Below are positions 1 to 8,734 of a stretch of DNA of 64,000 nucleotides, piece after piece. Source of the stretch: Gp1-AA133 sp964641665. Its GTDB lineage: Bacteria; Acidobacteriota; Terriglobia; Terriglobales; Acidobacteriaceae. The position numbers and the translations under genes are program-made. The stretch spans positions 1 through 64,000 of the forward strand of contig CAZXKO010000068.1 of the NCBI GenBank assembly GCA_964641665.1, in the 5' to 3' direction. The notes under the pieces were generated by a model. That model was not told where the DNA came from. It saw nothing but the letters and a program-made list of their open reading frames with translations, and searched no databases. Each line of letters starts with the position of its first letter. The stretch's first letter is position 1.

Positions 1-713
1 ACGTTGCTGCCTTCGACCAGGATCGTCTTGCAGTTCTGCAGGTCGATCCAGTGGTTGGTCATCGCCCCCCTCCCGAACGAGGCCCCCAGACCGGGGACCG
101 TGGGGCTGTGTCAAAGTCGGGCCTGGTGCTCGACGTAAGCCAGGCCGAGCAGCCGGGCCGCCTTCTGGAAGAGGTAGCACTCCTCGTTGGTGTTCTGCGC
201 GCCACCCAGGAAGCCGATCGCGTCCGTCCGATTGACCGGAACCTCCTTGTCGTCGACCTTCTCGGTGGCAATCCAGGTCGCGTCGCGCGTCTTCCGAATC
301 TTCTGTGCGACCCGGGCGATCGCGTGGTCCCAGGAGATGTCCTCCCAGTGGTCGCCGCCCGGCGCCCGGTAGCGGGGCGTCGTGAGCCGGTTCGGGGAGG
401 TGTGCGTCGCGAACATGGAAATGCCCTTGACGCACAGCGATCCGCGGTTCACGATGTGGTCGTAGTCGCCTTCCATCGCAATCAACTTGCCTTCGCGAAC
501 GGCCGCGATCATGCCGCATCCGCACGAGCAGAAGTTGCACGAAGTCGTGAACTCGCTTACATTTGCGAGCTTTAATTGTTGTGTGGCGGCTCTGACCGTA
601 GGCAAATCGAGAAGGCCATCGAGCGCAAGTCCGACGCTGCCGCCCACGGCGGCTCTTATCCAGTCTCGGCGGTTGATGCCTTTTGGGTCGTTTGTCGCCG
701 GATGACCTTCCAT
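1..713 (-). CDS. fdnG: Formate dehydrogenase alpha subunit, selenocysteine-containing, N-terminal part (runs off left edge)
   Basis: Molybdopterin/[4Fe-4S] catalytic subunit of a respiratory formate dehydrogenase; it oxidises formate on the outer face of the inner membrane. A twin-arginine signal (NRRDWIR, residues 14-20) is followed by the iron-sulfur ligands Cys59, Cys62, Cys66 and Cys94. After residue 200 (EHQARL) comes UGA at 113-111, then an open frame reading HSPTVPGLGASFGRGAMTNHW, which is the conserved FdnG/FdhF context where UGA encodes selenocysteine (Sec201). The gene therefore does not end at 111 but continues past the window start; the C-terminal domains, beta and gamma subunits are not visible. 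ATG at 713 is chosen because it puts the RR motif at a normal distance; a weak GAGG lies upstream. Divergent from the cytochrome cluster starting at 957. Seen: motifs and UGA context. Known: family. Inferred: FdnG/FdoG-type rather than FdhF, from the Tat signal. Confidence 0.93.
81..113 (-). promoter_or_regulatory. Bacterial SECIS element with the UGA selenocysteine codon
   Basis: Reading the minus strand, UGA (113-111) is followed after 18 nt by the pentanucleotide GGUCU (92-88), which forms the apical loop of a perfect 7-bp hairpin: GGUCCCC (99-93) pairs with GGGGGCC (87-81), with one G-U pair. As recalled, the E. coli fdhF SECIS has the same GGUCU loop at the same 18-nt distance. This is the SelB-binding signal that recodes UGA. 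It predicts that selA, selB, selC and selD exist elsewhere in the genome; none is in this window. Confidence 0.9.
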
Positions 714-956
714 CTGACTCTGGGCCTCACTTTTGATTTCCTGATTGCCAGTCCCATCCTATAGATATGGTCCGGCCTCTCTACTGACGGAGTGAAACAG
801 CAGCGCTGTTAGCTTGCGCTTAAGACCCCACGATCTACTGGGTGGACCCAATCTTGTTCGTGATGCTAGTCGGTGTCTGACGGCGACGGAAACTGACAGT
901 TTTGACAGTGTGGTTCTCCCGTGCGAGCCACTTACACTCCCCTCACTTGAGATCAG

Positions 957-2414
957 ATGTGGGTGGTCCCGTGGTCTATGAATGACGCAAGCAAAAGGCC
1001 GGCATGGTTCTTGCTGACTCAACATTGGCTAAGTCTGCTGGGCATGGCCCTGGTCGCGACGGCTTTGATCTCCTGGCTCTTTGTGCTGCCACAGCAGATT
1101 CGCGGCCATGTGGACAATCCCTACGTCGGCATTGTTGTCTTTCTCGTTATTCCGGCAATTTTCTTCACTGGGTTGCTGCTGATTCCGCTCGGTGTGTACC
1201 TGAGCAAGCGCCAGATTCGCGGAGGTCTGGCCGAGGTGGCCTTCGATCGCAAGTTGGCGCTGCAGCGCGTCGCCTGGTTTTTCGGCGTCACAACTCTTCT
1301 GAACATCCTCATTGGAACCCAAATCACCTATCGGGCCGTCGAGCACATGGAGACACCACAATTCTGTGGAGGGACCTGTCACACGATGAACCCGGAACTA
1401 GCCGCCTATCAGAATTCGCCTCACTCCCGGGTCGAATGCGTCGAGTGTCATGTGGCGCCAGGTGCAGCCGGTTGGATCGCCAGCAAGACAAGCGGAATTC
1501 GTCAGCTCATCGAGACGGTGCTCAATACCTATCCAAGACCAATTCCTTCTGCTCTGGAAAGTAATCGTCTTGTACCCGCTAGAGAAACCTGCGAGAACTG
1601 CCACTGGCCGCTGAAGTTCGGTGGTGTGCGTCTGCGCGTATTCAGCAAGTATGCCGACGACGAAGCAAACACACGATCGGAAACCGTTCTTCTGATGTTA
1701 GTGGGTGGGAACCGGATCTCCGGAATTCACGGCGCGCACTTTGGTCCGGGAGTTCACATCCGTTTTGCGGCGGCCGACGCGAAGCGCCAGACCATTCCGT
1801 GGGTTGAATACAGGAATACGGACACGGGAGATGTCCGAACATTCGTCAGTCCCGAAACGCCTCCGGGTTCGGCCAAGGCACTTCCGAAGTTCGATATGGA
1901 ATGCGTGGACTGTCATAACCGTCCGACCCATACCTTCGAGTTGCCAGAACGAGCGTTGGACAAAGCGCTCGCCCTCGGTGACATTCCTGTGAACTTACCC
2001 TACGTCAAGCGGAAGAGTCTGGAGTTGCTGAAGGCAAGCTATGCGACAAGCGCGGAAGCGGCCGCGAAATTGCCGACCGGGCTAGTTAGTTTTTATCAGC
2101 AGAGCTACCCCGATCTGTACGCGAATCGATCCCAAGACATTCGTGAGGCTGGCCGGTCCGTTCTTGCGATCTATAACCGCAACGTTTTCCCAGACCTGAA
2201 GGTTTCTTGGGGCACTTATCCCAACAACCTAGGCCACATGGACTTTCCAGGATGTTTCCGTTGTCATGACGGCTCGCACACAGCCGGCGACGGTAAGACG
2301 ATCTCTCAGGACTGCAACAGTTGCCATGAGCCACTCGCCATGGATGAGGCCTCACCAGAAATCTTGAAAACGCTCGGTATCGCAGAGCGGATCGCGAAAG
2401 TCGAGAAACATTAA
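957..2414 (+). CDS. Six-haem NapC/NirT-family membrane cytochrome c (quinol oxidase type)
   Basis: Probably takes electrons from menaquinol at the inner membrane and passes them to periplasmic cytochromes. Three hydrophobic segments (about 24-46, 56-80 and 106-125) precede the haem region. Haem motifs in order: CGGTCH (137-142, three residues between the cysteines, followed by Met at +2), CVECH, CENCH, CVDCH, CFRCH and CNSCH, so six haems. The 'FCG-TCHTM-PE' signature is the NapC/NrfH first-haem region. At 485 residues it is about twice the length of a minimal NapC, because of the C-terminal haem domain. An in-frame ATG at 978 (MNDASK) is a plausible alternative start; neither has a strong ribosome site. 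First gene of a run with the monohaem, decahaem and barrel genes, which suggests it feeds them. Substrate side is inferred, not visible. Confidence 0.85.
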   Translation: MWVVPWSMNDASKRPAWFLLTQHWLSLLGMALVATALISWLFVLPQQIRGHVDNPYVGIVVFLVIPAIFFTGLLLIPLGVYLSKRQIRGGLAEVAFDRKLALQRVAWFFGVTTLLNILIGTQITYRAVEHMETPQFCGGTCHTMNPELAAYQNSPHSRVECVECHVAPGAAGWIASKTSGIRQLIETVLNTYPRPIPSALESNRLVPARETCENCHWPLKFGGVRLRVFSKYADDEANTRSETVLLMLVGGNRISGIHGAHFGPGVHIRFAAADAKRQTIPWVEYRNTDTGDVRTFVSPETPPGSAKALPKFDMECVDCHNRPTHTFELPERALDKALALGDIPVNLPYVKRKSLELLKASYATSAEAAAKLPTGLVSFYQQSYPDLYANRSQDIREAGRSVLAIYNRNVFPDLKVSWGTYPNNLGHMDFPGCFRCHDGSHTAGDGKTISQDCNSCHEPLAMDEASPEILKTLGIAERIAKVEKH

Positions 2415-2481
2415 CTCTGAGGATCTGCAGATGACGGCATGCTGCGCGAAGTCAAATTTAACTAGAAGAAAGGGGTTATGT

Positions 2482-2787
2482 ATGAGCTGCAAGTTCGTAG
2501 TTAAGTTGGCTGCGATTTTACTGGCTGGGTGTTTGGTTTCATGGGCAGCGGATGACGGGGCGGCCCTTTATAAGACAAAGTGTGCAGGGTGCCACGGTGC
2601 CAACGGTGAAGGTAAGCCGGCGGTAAAGGCCCCCGCGCTCAAGGGAACGAAGCTTGAGGCAAATCAAATCGCAGCGCACCTAACCAAGGGCGAGGCGGGC
2701 AGCAAACCACCGCACAACAAGGGCATCGCTGGGCTGAATGAGGCGCAAGCCAATGCGATTGCGGAGTACGTCAAGACCCTAAAGTAG
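2482..2787 (+). CDS. Small monohaem c-type cytochrome with His in place of the usual distal Met
   Basis: A 101-residue exported electron carrier. ATG at 2482 is chosen over the upstream ATG at 2431 because AGAAAGGGG sits about 7 nt before it and it starts a proper signal peptide (residues 1-22, ending SWA-ADD). LLAGC in the signal could also be a lipobox. One haem site, CAGCH at 34-38, in the class I fold 'ALYKTKCAGCHGANGEGK'. The mature protein contains no methionine at all; where these proteins usually have the axial Met (KxPM...) it reads KPPH with His78, so bis-histidine ligation and a low potential are likely (inference). Lies 67 nt after the six-haem gene and 153 nt before the decahaem gene, so it may shuttle electrons between them. 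Confidence 0.85.
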   Translation: MSCKFVVKLAAILLAGCLVSWAADDGAALYKTKCAGCHGANGEGKPAVKAPALKGTKLEANQIAAHLTKGEAGSKPPHNKGIAGLNEAQANAIAEYVKTLK

Positions 2788-2940
2788 GGGAACGTTGATG
2801 CTGCGCGCCCCTCCTTACGGCGCACACATTACGTGAGGAATATCGCAGTCATCAAATCCACCAGCCAACGTTGTGGCTGATGCTGCGCTTCTGCCCGGGG
2901 CACGGTGACTGCCATCTCTCTGGGATGAGGAGAATTGCTA

Positions 2941-3957
2941 ATGAATATGACCACGACTTCTACAAGCGGGCTCCTCAAAGTTCCCGTGGTTTTTCTGTTT
3001 CTAGCATTCGTGATTCGCCCCACGGCGGGTCAGACCACTCAGGAAGCGGCGAAACCCGCAGCCGTGCAAGAGAAAGCCAACTCCACCGCCCCCGCCGGAG
3101 GGGACGGCGACTACGTAGGAAGCGACACCTGCGTCACCTGCCACCAAGATCAGGAGCGCCGCTTTAAGAACACCATCATGGGCAAAGTGATGCAGCATCC
3201 CCGCACTCCTATGGAAGCCCGCGGGTGCGAATCTTGTCATGGACCGGGACGCGCTCACGTGGAAGCGGGGGGCAGCAAGGAGACAATCGCCATCCGCTTC
3301 GGCAAGGACTCCCCCAACTCCGTGGCCGAACAGAATGCCGTATGCGAAGAGTGCCATTCGCGGGGTACCCACTTGTTCTGGAAGGGCAGCCCTCATGAAT
3401 CCCGCGGCATGGCTTGCGTGGATTGCCACCAAGTAAAGCAGGAGGTACAGCTCTCGCTTACGGCGGATGCGCGCTTCAATGCCCCACTTACGGAAAACAA
3501 GGGTGTGAAGATGCAGCAGCCGGAGTTGTGCTTGCGATGTCACGTGATGCGACGCGCGCAATTGCAGCGGTCGTCGCACATGCCCTACCGGGAAGGCAAG
3601 GTGACTTGCACGAGCTGCCACAATCCGCATGGCACGCCCAATCCCAGCCAACTCGTTCAGAGCACCATCAATGAGAATTGCCTGAGCTGCCATACGGAAC
3701 GCCGGGGACCATTCCTCTGGGAACACCCGCCGGTAATGGAAAATTGTGCGAATTGTCACGAACCGCACGGCACCAACAACCCGCAGCTCCTCAAGGTGCG
3801 CATGCCACGCGTGTGCGATTCCTGCCACGATGCCAGCAGGCACCCCACGCAGGCGCAGGCGCTCAGTTCCATCAAGAATTTCAACCGTGGCTGCACCAAC
3901 TGCCATTCCTACATTCACGGGTCGAATCACCCGTCGGGCAGCGCATTTCTGAGATGA
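2941..3957 (+). CDS. Decahaem c-type cytochrome, DmsE/MtrA/PioA family
   Basis: Periplasmic ten-haem cytochrome that in known systems plugs into an MtrB-type barrel and carries electrons through the outer membrane. Exactly ten CXXCH motifs are present: CVTCH, CESCH, CEECH, CVDCH, CLRCH, CTSCH, CLSCH, CANCH, CDSCH, CTNCH, with the spacing and 'GCESCHGPGRAHVEAGG' and 'CHNPHGT' blocks of DmsE-type proteins. An N-terminal signal peptide (about 1-30, ending near PTAGQ) is followed by an Ala/Pro/Lys-rich linker. ATG at 2941 is preferred because GAGGAGA lies 7 nt upstream; a TTG at 2935 is in frame. The next gene, 19 nt downstream, is an MtrB/PioB-like barrel, which is the expected partner. No extracellular MtrC-like decahaem is visible in the window. 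Confidence 0.92.
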   Translation: MNMTTTSTSGLLKVPVVFLFLAFVIRPTAGQTTQEAAKPAAVQEKANSTAPAGGDGDYVGSDTCVTCHQDQERRFKNTIMGKVMQHPRTPMEARGCESCHGPGRAHVEAGGSKETIAIRFGKDSPNSVAEQNAVCEECHSRGTHLFWKGSPHESRGMACVDCHQVKQEVQLSLTADARFNAPLTENKGVKMQQPELCLRCHVMRRAQLQRSSHMPYREGKVTCTSCHNPHGTPNPSQLVQSTINENCLSCHTERRGPFLWEHPPVMENCANCHEPHGTNNPQLLKVRMPRVCDSCHDASRHPTQAQALSSIKNFNRGCTNCHSYIHGSNHPSGSAFLR

Positions 3958-3976
3958 GAAGGGAGAGCGGACGAAC

Positions 3977-6676
3977 ATGAAATTCTCAAAACTGCTCGCA
4001 GTCATGGCATTCGCGCTCCTACTCCCGGCCGTCCTAATCGGCCAGGAGAAGCCTGCGGACAATGAGAAAGGTTCGAAGGAAAGCAGCGGGGCAGGAGCCA
4101 CGGAAGCGGCTCATGGCATGGTGGAGTTGGGCGTCCGCGCAGTGACCGGCGATGTATACGGACGCCCGGACCTGCGGACGGGCCAGTGCTTGGGCTGCGG
4201 CGCGTCCTTCGATCCTTCGCTAAGGACCTCGAAATTTAATGAGTATAGTGATGTGCGCGATGGTTTCTATGTTCCGCGCTTTGACATGCACTACGACGAC
4301 ATCCTTGGATCGAAGTACTATGTCTCATTGCAGTCGCAGAAGGCGATTTACCACGACCAGAGCTACCTAGCCACTTTTGGTCAATACGGCAAGTTCCGGC
4401 TGCAATTCCGTTATGACGAGATCCCGCACACATATACCAACACCGCCCGCACGTTGTACACAGAGACTGCGCCTGGTGTGTGGCGTTATCCTGCGGCCAT
4501 TCGAGCGGACCTGCAGGCTGCGGCTTCGGCCGATCTCCCTTCTCTGATTGCTGGCACGGGGGCGTTCGCGGCGGGTGGCGCAAATTGCGCTTCGCCCATG
4601 GATTGCGGAGTCGTCGCCACTGCGAACTTCATCACTCCTGCGATCATTCGCAAAGCGGGAACCGCAAGTTTTTCCTACGATGTCAACGAAAAATGGAATT
4701 TGAACGCTTTGTTTTGGCGTGAACACCAGACGGGCATGCGCCCGATTGGGCTGATCATGAATTCCAGCCCAAGCGCGAGTGCGACATCAGGGTATGGCAT
4801 GGAGCTGCCCGAGCCGATCGATTACTTCAATAATTTAGTGCGCGTCGGAACGGATTACGGCAAGCGCACCTGGAGCGTTCAGGCCGCCTACATTGGCTCG
4901 TTCTTTCGAAACAACACAAAAACGCTCACCTGGGACAACCCGTTCCGGCTCACCACGGAAACCAGCACGACCCCTCTCACCGGTAGGATGGACTTGTATC
5001 CAGACAATCAGGCGCACTACCTGAATTTCGCCGCCGCGGCTGATATCACCAAGTACTTGCGCTTTATGGCTAGCATCAGTCCCGGCTGGCTACGCCAAAA
5101 CGATGCCTTCCTGCCCTATACCACCAATTCAGCTGACACAACGGGATGCGGAGACGGAACGCAGAACTGCACTTCTACGGCAAGTTTGCCGGCACCGAGC
5201 CTTTCCGGGAGTAAACATACCCTGGCCATGAATTACACCCTGGTGACCACGGCCTGGAAAAACGTGCAACTGAAGGCTGGTTATCGCCAGTACGACTACA
5301 ACAATGACACCCATTCCCTGCTTCTCACACCGGTCCAAGGCGATGCACAAGCGCCATCCGGAACACCGGCGGTCTTTGGCCAGACAGGTAGCACACCTTT
5401 TGGCTACAACCGCAAGACTGTGGAAGTGACCGGGGAGTGGTTCTTCGGCAAGAACAGTTTGGTTAAGGCCGGCTACTTGGGCGAATGGATGGATCGCTCG
5501 CACCGCGACGCGGCCCACTCGCTGGAAAACACCTTCTTGGCATCCGTGGATTGGGTCCCCATCAAGGATCTGCTTTTCCGCGCCTCCTATCGTCACTCCG
5601 ACCGGAAGCCGGATAACTACCAGGATGACAACGCGAGCGATCCCAACACCGGATTGCCTGTCGTCTGCTCCGATACCGCGAACGTGAGTTTTACCGCTGA
5701 CCAGCGTTGCCACCGCAGGTTCGATGAAGCGGGGCGCCTACGCGACCGCGCCGACGGCCTCGTGGAATACAGCCCCACCGGAAAGATCACGCTGACAGCT
5801 TTTGCGGGCACGGTGCAAGACAATTACAACCGGGCCGGAGGTACCAATAGTCCGATAGCGTTGAACTTTCTCCCTGGTTCTGCCGCCTCGCTAGGCAACT
5901 ACTATCTTTACGGCCAATTGAAAGACATTTCCTACAACTATGGCTTTGACTTCGACTATGCGGTTTTGCCCCAAGCGACCATCTTTGCGGAATATTCCTA
6001 CGAGAAGTACCACAAGCGAATGATCACCCGCTATCGCACTCCGGTTTCTGCTCCCACTACGATTCTGACTTGCAATGGATGCGACACCGCCAACAACGAC
6101 TGGGAAAGCGTGGCCCGGGAACCAGTGAATATCTACACCATCGGTACGGATACCCATTACGGGAAGAAGGTTTACCTTTCGGCGTACTACTCGCTCTCTG
6201 CTGGTAAAGGCAACGTCTTCTCCTGGCCCCTCGGTGATCCGACCATCACCGGCCCCGGACCGACCCAGTTCCTGCTGACTGGAACGAACGCGGCCGTCAA
6301 CTATCCCGAGACTGTCAGCCGCAATCATGAGGTCGATGTCATCTTCAAGTACAAGCTGACTCAGCATGTGACCCCCAAGCTCGAATACCGCTACCAGCAA
6401 TGGGACTACAAGGACTACCAGACTTCACCCATGACGCAATACATGGGCTGCGTTAGTCCCATTCCCAACGGACCTCCTCCCGCACCTAATGCCGTCCCCG
6501 GATGCGAAACTCCGATTTTGAACAGCAACACTCCTAACCCCGTGGGAGTACCCAGCTCCTTCTATCCCGGCTATGTCGTTGGCGATACTTCGTCCGCACG
6601 GTATCTGTTTCTGGGTGTGGACCAGCCTTCGTACCACGCACATACGATCACAGCCACGATTGAGTTCCATTTTTAG
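3977..6676 (+). CDS. MtrB/PioB-family outer-membrane beta-barrel of a porin-cytochrome conduit
   Basis: An 899-residue outer-membrane barrel that sheathes a decahaem cytochrome. Signal peptide 1-22 (…LLLPAVLIGQ), a Lys/Glu/Ser-rich linker, then 'VELGVRAVTGDVYGRPD' and a CLGC motif (Cys71, Cys74) near the mature N-terminus; a CXXC near the N-terminus is a known feature of MtrB proteins. The rest is alternating beta-strand sequence rich in Tyr and Asn (for example DFDYAVLPQATIFAEYSYEKY) and the protein ends ITATIEFHF with a C-terminal Phe, the usual BAM signal. It directly follows the decahaem gene (19 nt), as in mtrAB and pioAB. Whether the conduit exports electrons (metal reduction) or imports them (iron oxidation) cannot be told from sequence. 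Confidence 0.88.
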   Translation: MKFSKLLAVMAFALLLPAVLIGQEKPADNEKGSKESSGAGATEAAHGMVELGVRAVTGDVYGRPDLRTGQCLGCGASFDPSLRTSKFNEYSDVRDGFYVPRFDMHYDDILGSKYYVSLQSQKAIYHDQSYLATFGQYGKFRLQFRYDEIPHTYTNTARTLYTETAPGVWRYPAAIRADLQAAASADLPSLIAGTGAFAAGGANCASPMDCGVVATANFITPAIIRKAGTASFSYDVNEKWNLNALFWREHQTGMRPIGLIMNSSPSASATSGYGMELPEPIDYFNNLVRVGTDYGKRTWSVQAAYIGSFFRNNTKTLTWDNPFRLTTETSTTPLTGRMDLYPDNQAHYLNFAAAADITKYLRFMASISPGWLRQNDAFLPYTTNSADTTGCGDGTQNCTSTASLPAPSLSGSKHTLAMNYTLVTTAWKNVQLKAGYRQYDYNNDTHSLLLTPVQGDAQAPSGTPAVFGQTGSTPFGYNRKTVEVTGEWFFGKNSLVKAGYLGEWMDRSHRDAAHSLENTFLASVDWVPIKDLLFRASYRHSDRKPDNYQDDNASDPNTGLPVVCSDTANVSFTADQRCHRRFDEAGRLRDRADGLVEYSPTGKITLTAFAGTVQDNYNRAGGTNSPIALNFLPGSAASLGNYYLYGQLKDISYNYGFDFDYAVLPQATIFAEYSYEKYHKRMITRYRTPVSAPTTILTCNGCDTANNDWESVAREPVNIYTIGTDTHYGKKVYLSAYYSLSAGKGNVFSWPLGDPTITGPGPTQFLLTGTNAAVNYPETVSRNHEVDVIFKYKLTQHVTPKLEYRYQQWDYKDYQTSPMTQYMGCVSPIPNGPPPAPNAVPGCETPILNSNTPNPVGVPSSFYPGYVVGDTSSARYLFLGVDQPSYHAHTITATIEFHF

Positions 6677-6703
6677 CAGACTTGCTGACAAGGACCCATA
6701 GCC

Positions 6704-7235
6704 ATGACGCCGTCGTACGCATTGACCGCGCAAGGAAGCCCGCTACCGCAGCCAGTCCAACTACACCCCAAGGCCCTGGGCGGTGCTCGGAACGTCCATC
6801 AATCGTTGGGAGGCTTCGATGGTGACGCCTTAACCGACTATCGTGGGCACAACAGAAACTGCGGATTCACGGCAAACCTTACTCCCCGCGAGCGGCTCGG
6901 ATTCGACTTCGCATACAACTACGACGACAGCATGCAGAATGCTTTCATCTGCTTTAACGACTCCGACACTTCACTCCCCGTGGTAGCGAACGCGGGCAGC
7001 TGCATTGCGAACGGCTACAACGACAACAAAAACCCATTGCTCACTGATTGGCCGCTACACAAGTAACACGCACCACGAGCCGCTGGCCAATGTCGCAGTC
7101 GACATTGGCCACAACCTCCCCGCAAAGGCGGGATGGAACTACTACCAGTACGGGGAAGGATCCTTCGTGGGACCTACCAATCCCCATTATTTCCACGCTA
7201 ACAACGCGACATTTTCTCTGCGGTGGGCTTTCTGA
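6704..7235 (+). pseudogene. Decayed outer-membrane beta-barrel gene (C-terminal remnant, frameshifted)
   Basis: Two overlapping frames together resemble the end of an outer-membrane barrel. The first (6704-7066) reads strand-like sequence (TDYRGHNRNCGFTANLTP, then ERLGFDFAYNYDDSMQNA) and runs into a stop after NPLLTDWPLHK. The second (from about 7040, another frame) continues IGRYTSNTHH / EPLANVAVDIGH / AKAGWNYYQYGEGSF and ends ATFSLRWAF, a typical barrel C-terminus with terminal Phe. There is no signal peptide and most of the barrel is missing; 'SNTHH-EPLANV' looks like a deletion joint. It starts 28 nt after the intact MtrB-like gene, so it may be a relic of a second barrel in the same cluster. 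Family assignment is uncertain; the broken state is clear. Confidence 0.65.
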
Positions 7236-7301
7236 CTGGGAGGCGGTCTCGGACCTCAGTCTCTCGGTATGCTGCTGGCAATTCAGCATAAGGCACAGAC
7301 G

Positions 7302-8627
7302 ATGGCCTTTTCTGCTAATCCCGTACATCACGACGCCCACGGCAAGGCACTGTCTCTGAACCTTGATCCTTCGATCTATGGCACGCTGGCGGAAATCGGT
7401 GCTGGTCAGGAAGTAGCGCGCTGGTTCCTCGCCGTCGGCGGGGCGTCGGGTACGGTCGCCAAGACGATTTCCGCATATGACAAGACAGTCAGCGATGACA
7501 TCTATGGCGCAGGCACGCGCTATGTCTCGAAAGAGCGCCTACTGGACATGCTCGACCATGAATACAAGGTTCTGCTTCGCCGACTCAACCCACTTCGTGG
7601 CAACGATACGCGCTTCTTCGTCTTTGCCGATACGGTTGCAGCCCGCGACTACCAAGGCACCAACGAGCAGCACGGATGGCTCGGCATTCGTTTCCAGAGC
7701 GAGCCCGGCTCACAACCGAACCAGATACTCCTGCACATCAACCTTTGCGATTCGACCGCTCAACTGCAGCAGCAGGCCATCGGAATTCTGGGAGTCAGCC
7801 TCATCTATGCCGCGTTTCATCAGAGGTCGGCGATCGAGACTTTTCTCGGAGGGTTGTTCGAGGAACTCACTATCGCCCGCATCGAGATCGACGTAATCGA
7901 CTTCGACGGCCCTGCGTTTGTGGACCAGGACGCCCGCGGCTGGTGTCTGGAACTGCTGCGCCGCGAGATGGCTCACGCCATCGTCTTCGATGCCCGGGGA
8001 CAGGTGGTGGAACCGTCTAGCGTGCTCCGCAAGCGACCGCTGCTGGTAATGCGTGGGAGTTTCAGTCATCCCGAATTTTTCGACCCTACCCTGTTTCAAG
8101 CAGCGCGCAGGCGACTCCTTGCGGAAGGGGTGCCGTTTGAGCGCGAGCCGGCTTCACTGCTAGAAATGACAATTCACCATGCGAGCCTTCACGAGAACCT
8201 TGCTGCGCCTGACATGCTGGTACATATCCAGCGGTTGGTATCGTTTGGTCCTGTAACTGTCACTGACTATCCGGAAACGTACCTGCTGAGCCGTTACTTG
8301 CGGCGTCATTCAACCGAACCGGTGCGCTTCATCCTCGGGGTTGCATCAGCGGCAAAGATCATGCACGAAGTGTTTTACCGGTCTCTGCCGGGAACACTGC
8401 TTGAGGGCATCGGCAAGTTGCTCGCGACAAATGTGAAGCTTTATGTTGCACCCATGCCACGAGAGGCTTTCCGGACCGCGCTTTCCGATTTGTCAGGTTC
8501 CATTGTGTTGAAAGGATCCGGCGAGAGCATGGTGACGCTAAACGATCTGATACCCTCAGGTCCGAACCTCCATCTGTTCGAGTATCTGCGCGCCTCCGGC
8601 CGGATCGTTGCCCTTGAGCCGCCCTAG
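7302..8627 (+). CDS. Conserved protein of unknown function (about 441 aa)
   Basis: I recognise this as a widespread bacterial family whose database names (nicotinate-nucleotide adenylyltransferase, TonB-dependent receptor) look unreliable to me; the function is unknown. Landmarks: LYG/IYGTLAEIGAGQEVARWF near the N-terminus, SGTVAKTISAYD and RYVSKERLLDML at about 50-80, FFVFADTVAARDYQG, GWLGIRFQ, and a second half with MRGSFSHPEFF, HHASLHENLAAPDMLV and NVKLYVAPM. There is no signal peptide and no membrane segment, so it is probably cytoplasmic. ATG at 7302 is preferred over an in-frame ATG at 7269 because AAGG lies about 8 nt upstream and the conserved region starts right after it. It stands alone between a dead barrel gene and a dead integrase, so the neighbours give no clue. 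Confidence 0.8.
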   Translation: MAFSANPVHHDAHGKALSLNLDPSIYGTLAEIGAGQEVARWFLAVGGASGTVAKTISAYDKTVSDDIYGAGTRYVSKERLLDMLDHEYKVLLRRLNPLRGNDTRFFVFADTVAARDYQGTNEQHGWLGIRFQSEPGSQPNQILLHINLCDSTAQLQQQAIGILGVSLIYAAFHQRSAIETFLGGLFEELTIARIEIDVIDFDGPAFVDQDARGWCLELLRREMAHAIVFDARGQVVEPSSVLRKRPLLVMRGSFSHPEFFDPTLFQAARRRLLAEGVPFEREPASLLEMTIHHASLHENLAAPDMLVHIQRLVSFGPVTVTDYPETYLLSRYLRRHSTEPVRFILGVASAAKIMHEVFYRSLPGTLLEGIGKLLATNVKLYVAPMPREAFRTALSDLSGSIVLKGSGESMVTLNDLIPSGPNLHLFEYLRASGRIVALEPP

Positions 8628-8734
8628 CATATCGACCAGAGCAGTGTCTGTTGGCGGGTGCGGCGCAACGGACGCGAGTGCGCCCTAGAACGGTCACGAT
8701 GCTGTGGTAAACATCACGGTGACGGGGCCCCACG

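Noticed and set aside
3001..4101. Long open frame (366 codons) on the minus strand opposite the decahaem gene
   Set aside because: It mirrors the codon pattern of a gene with ten clear haem motifs; it has no motif of its own and is a GC-rich shadow.
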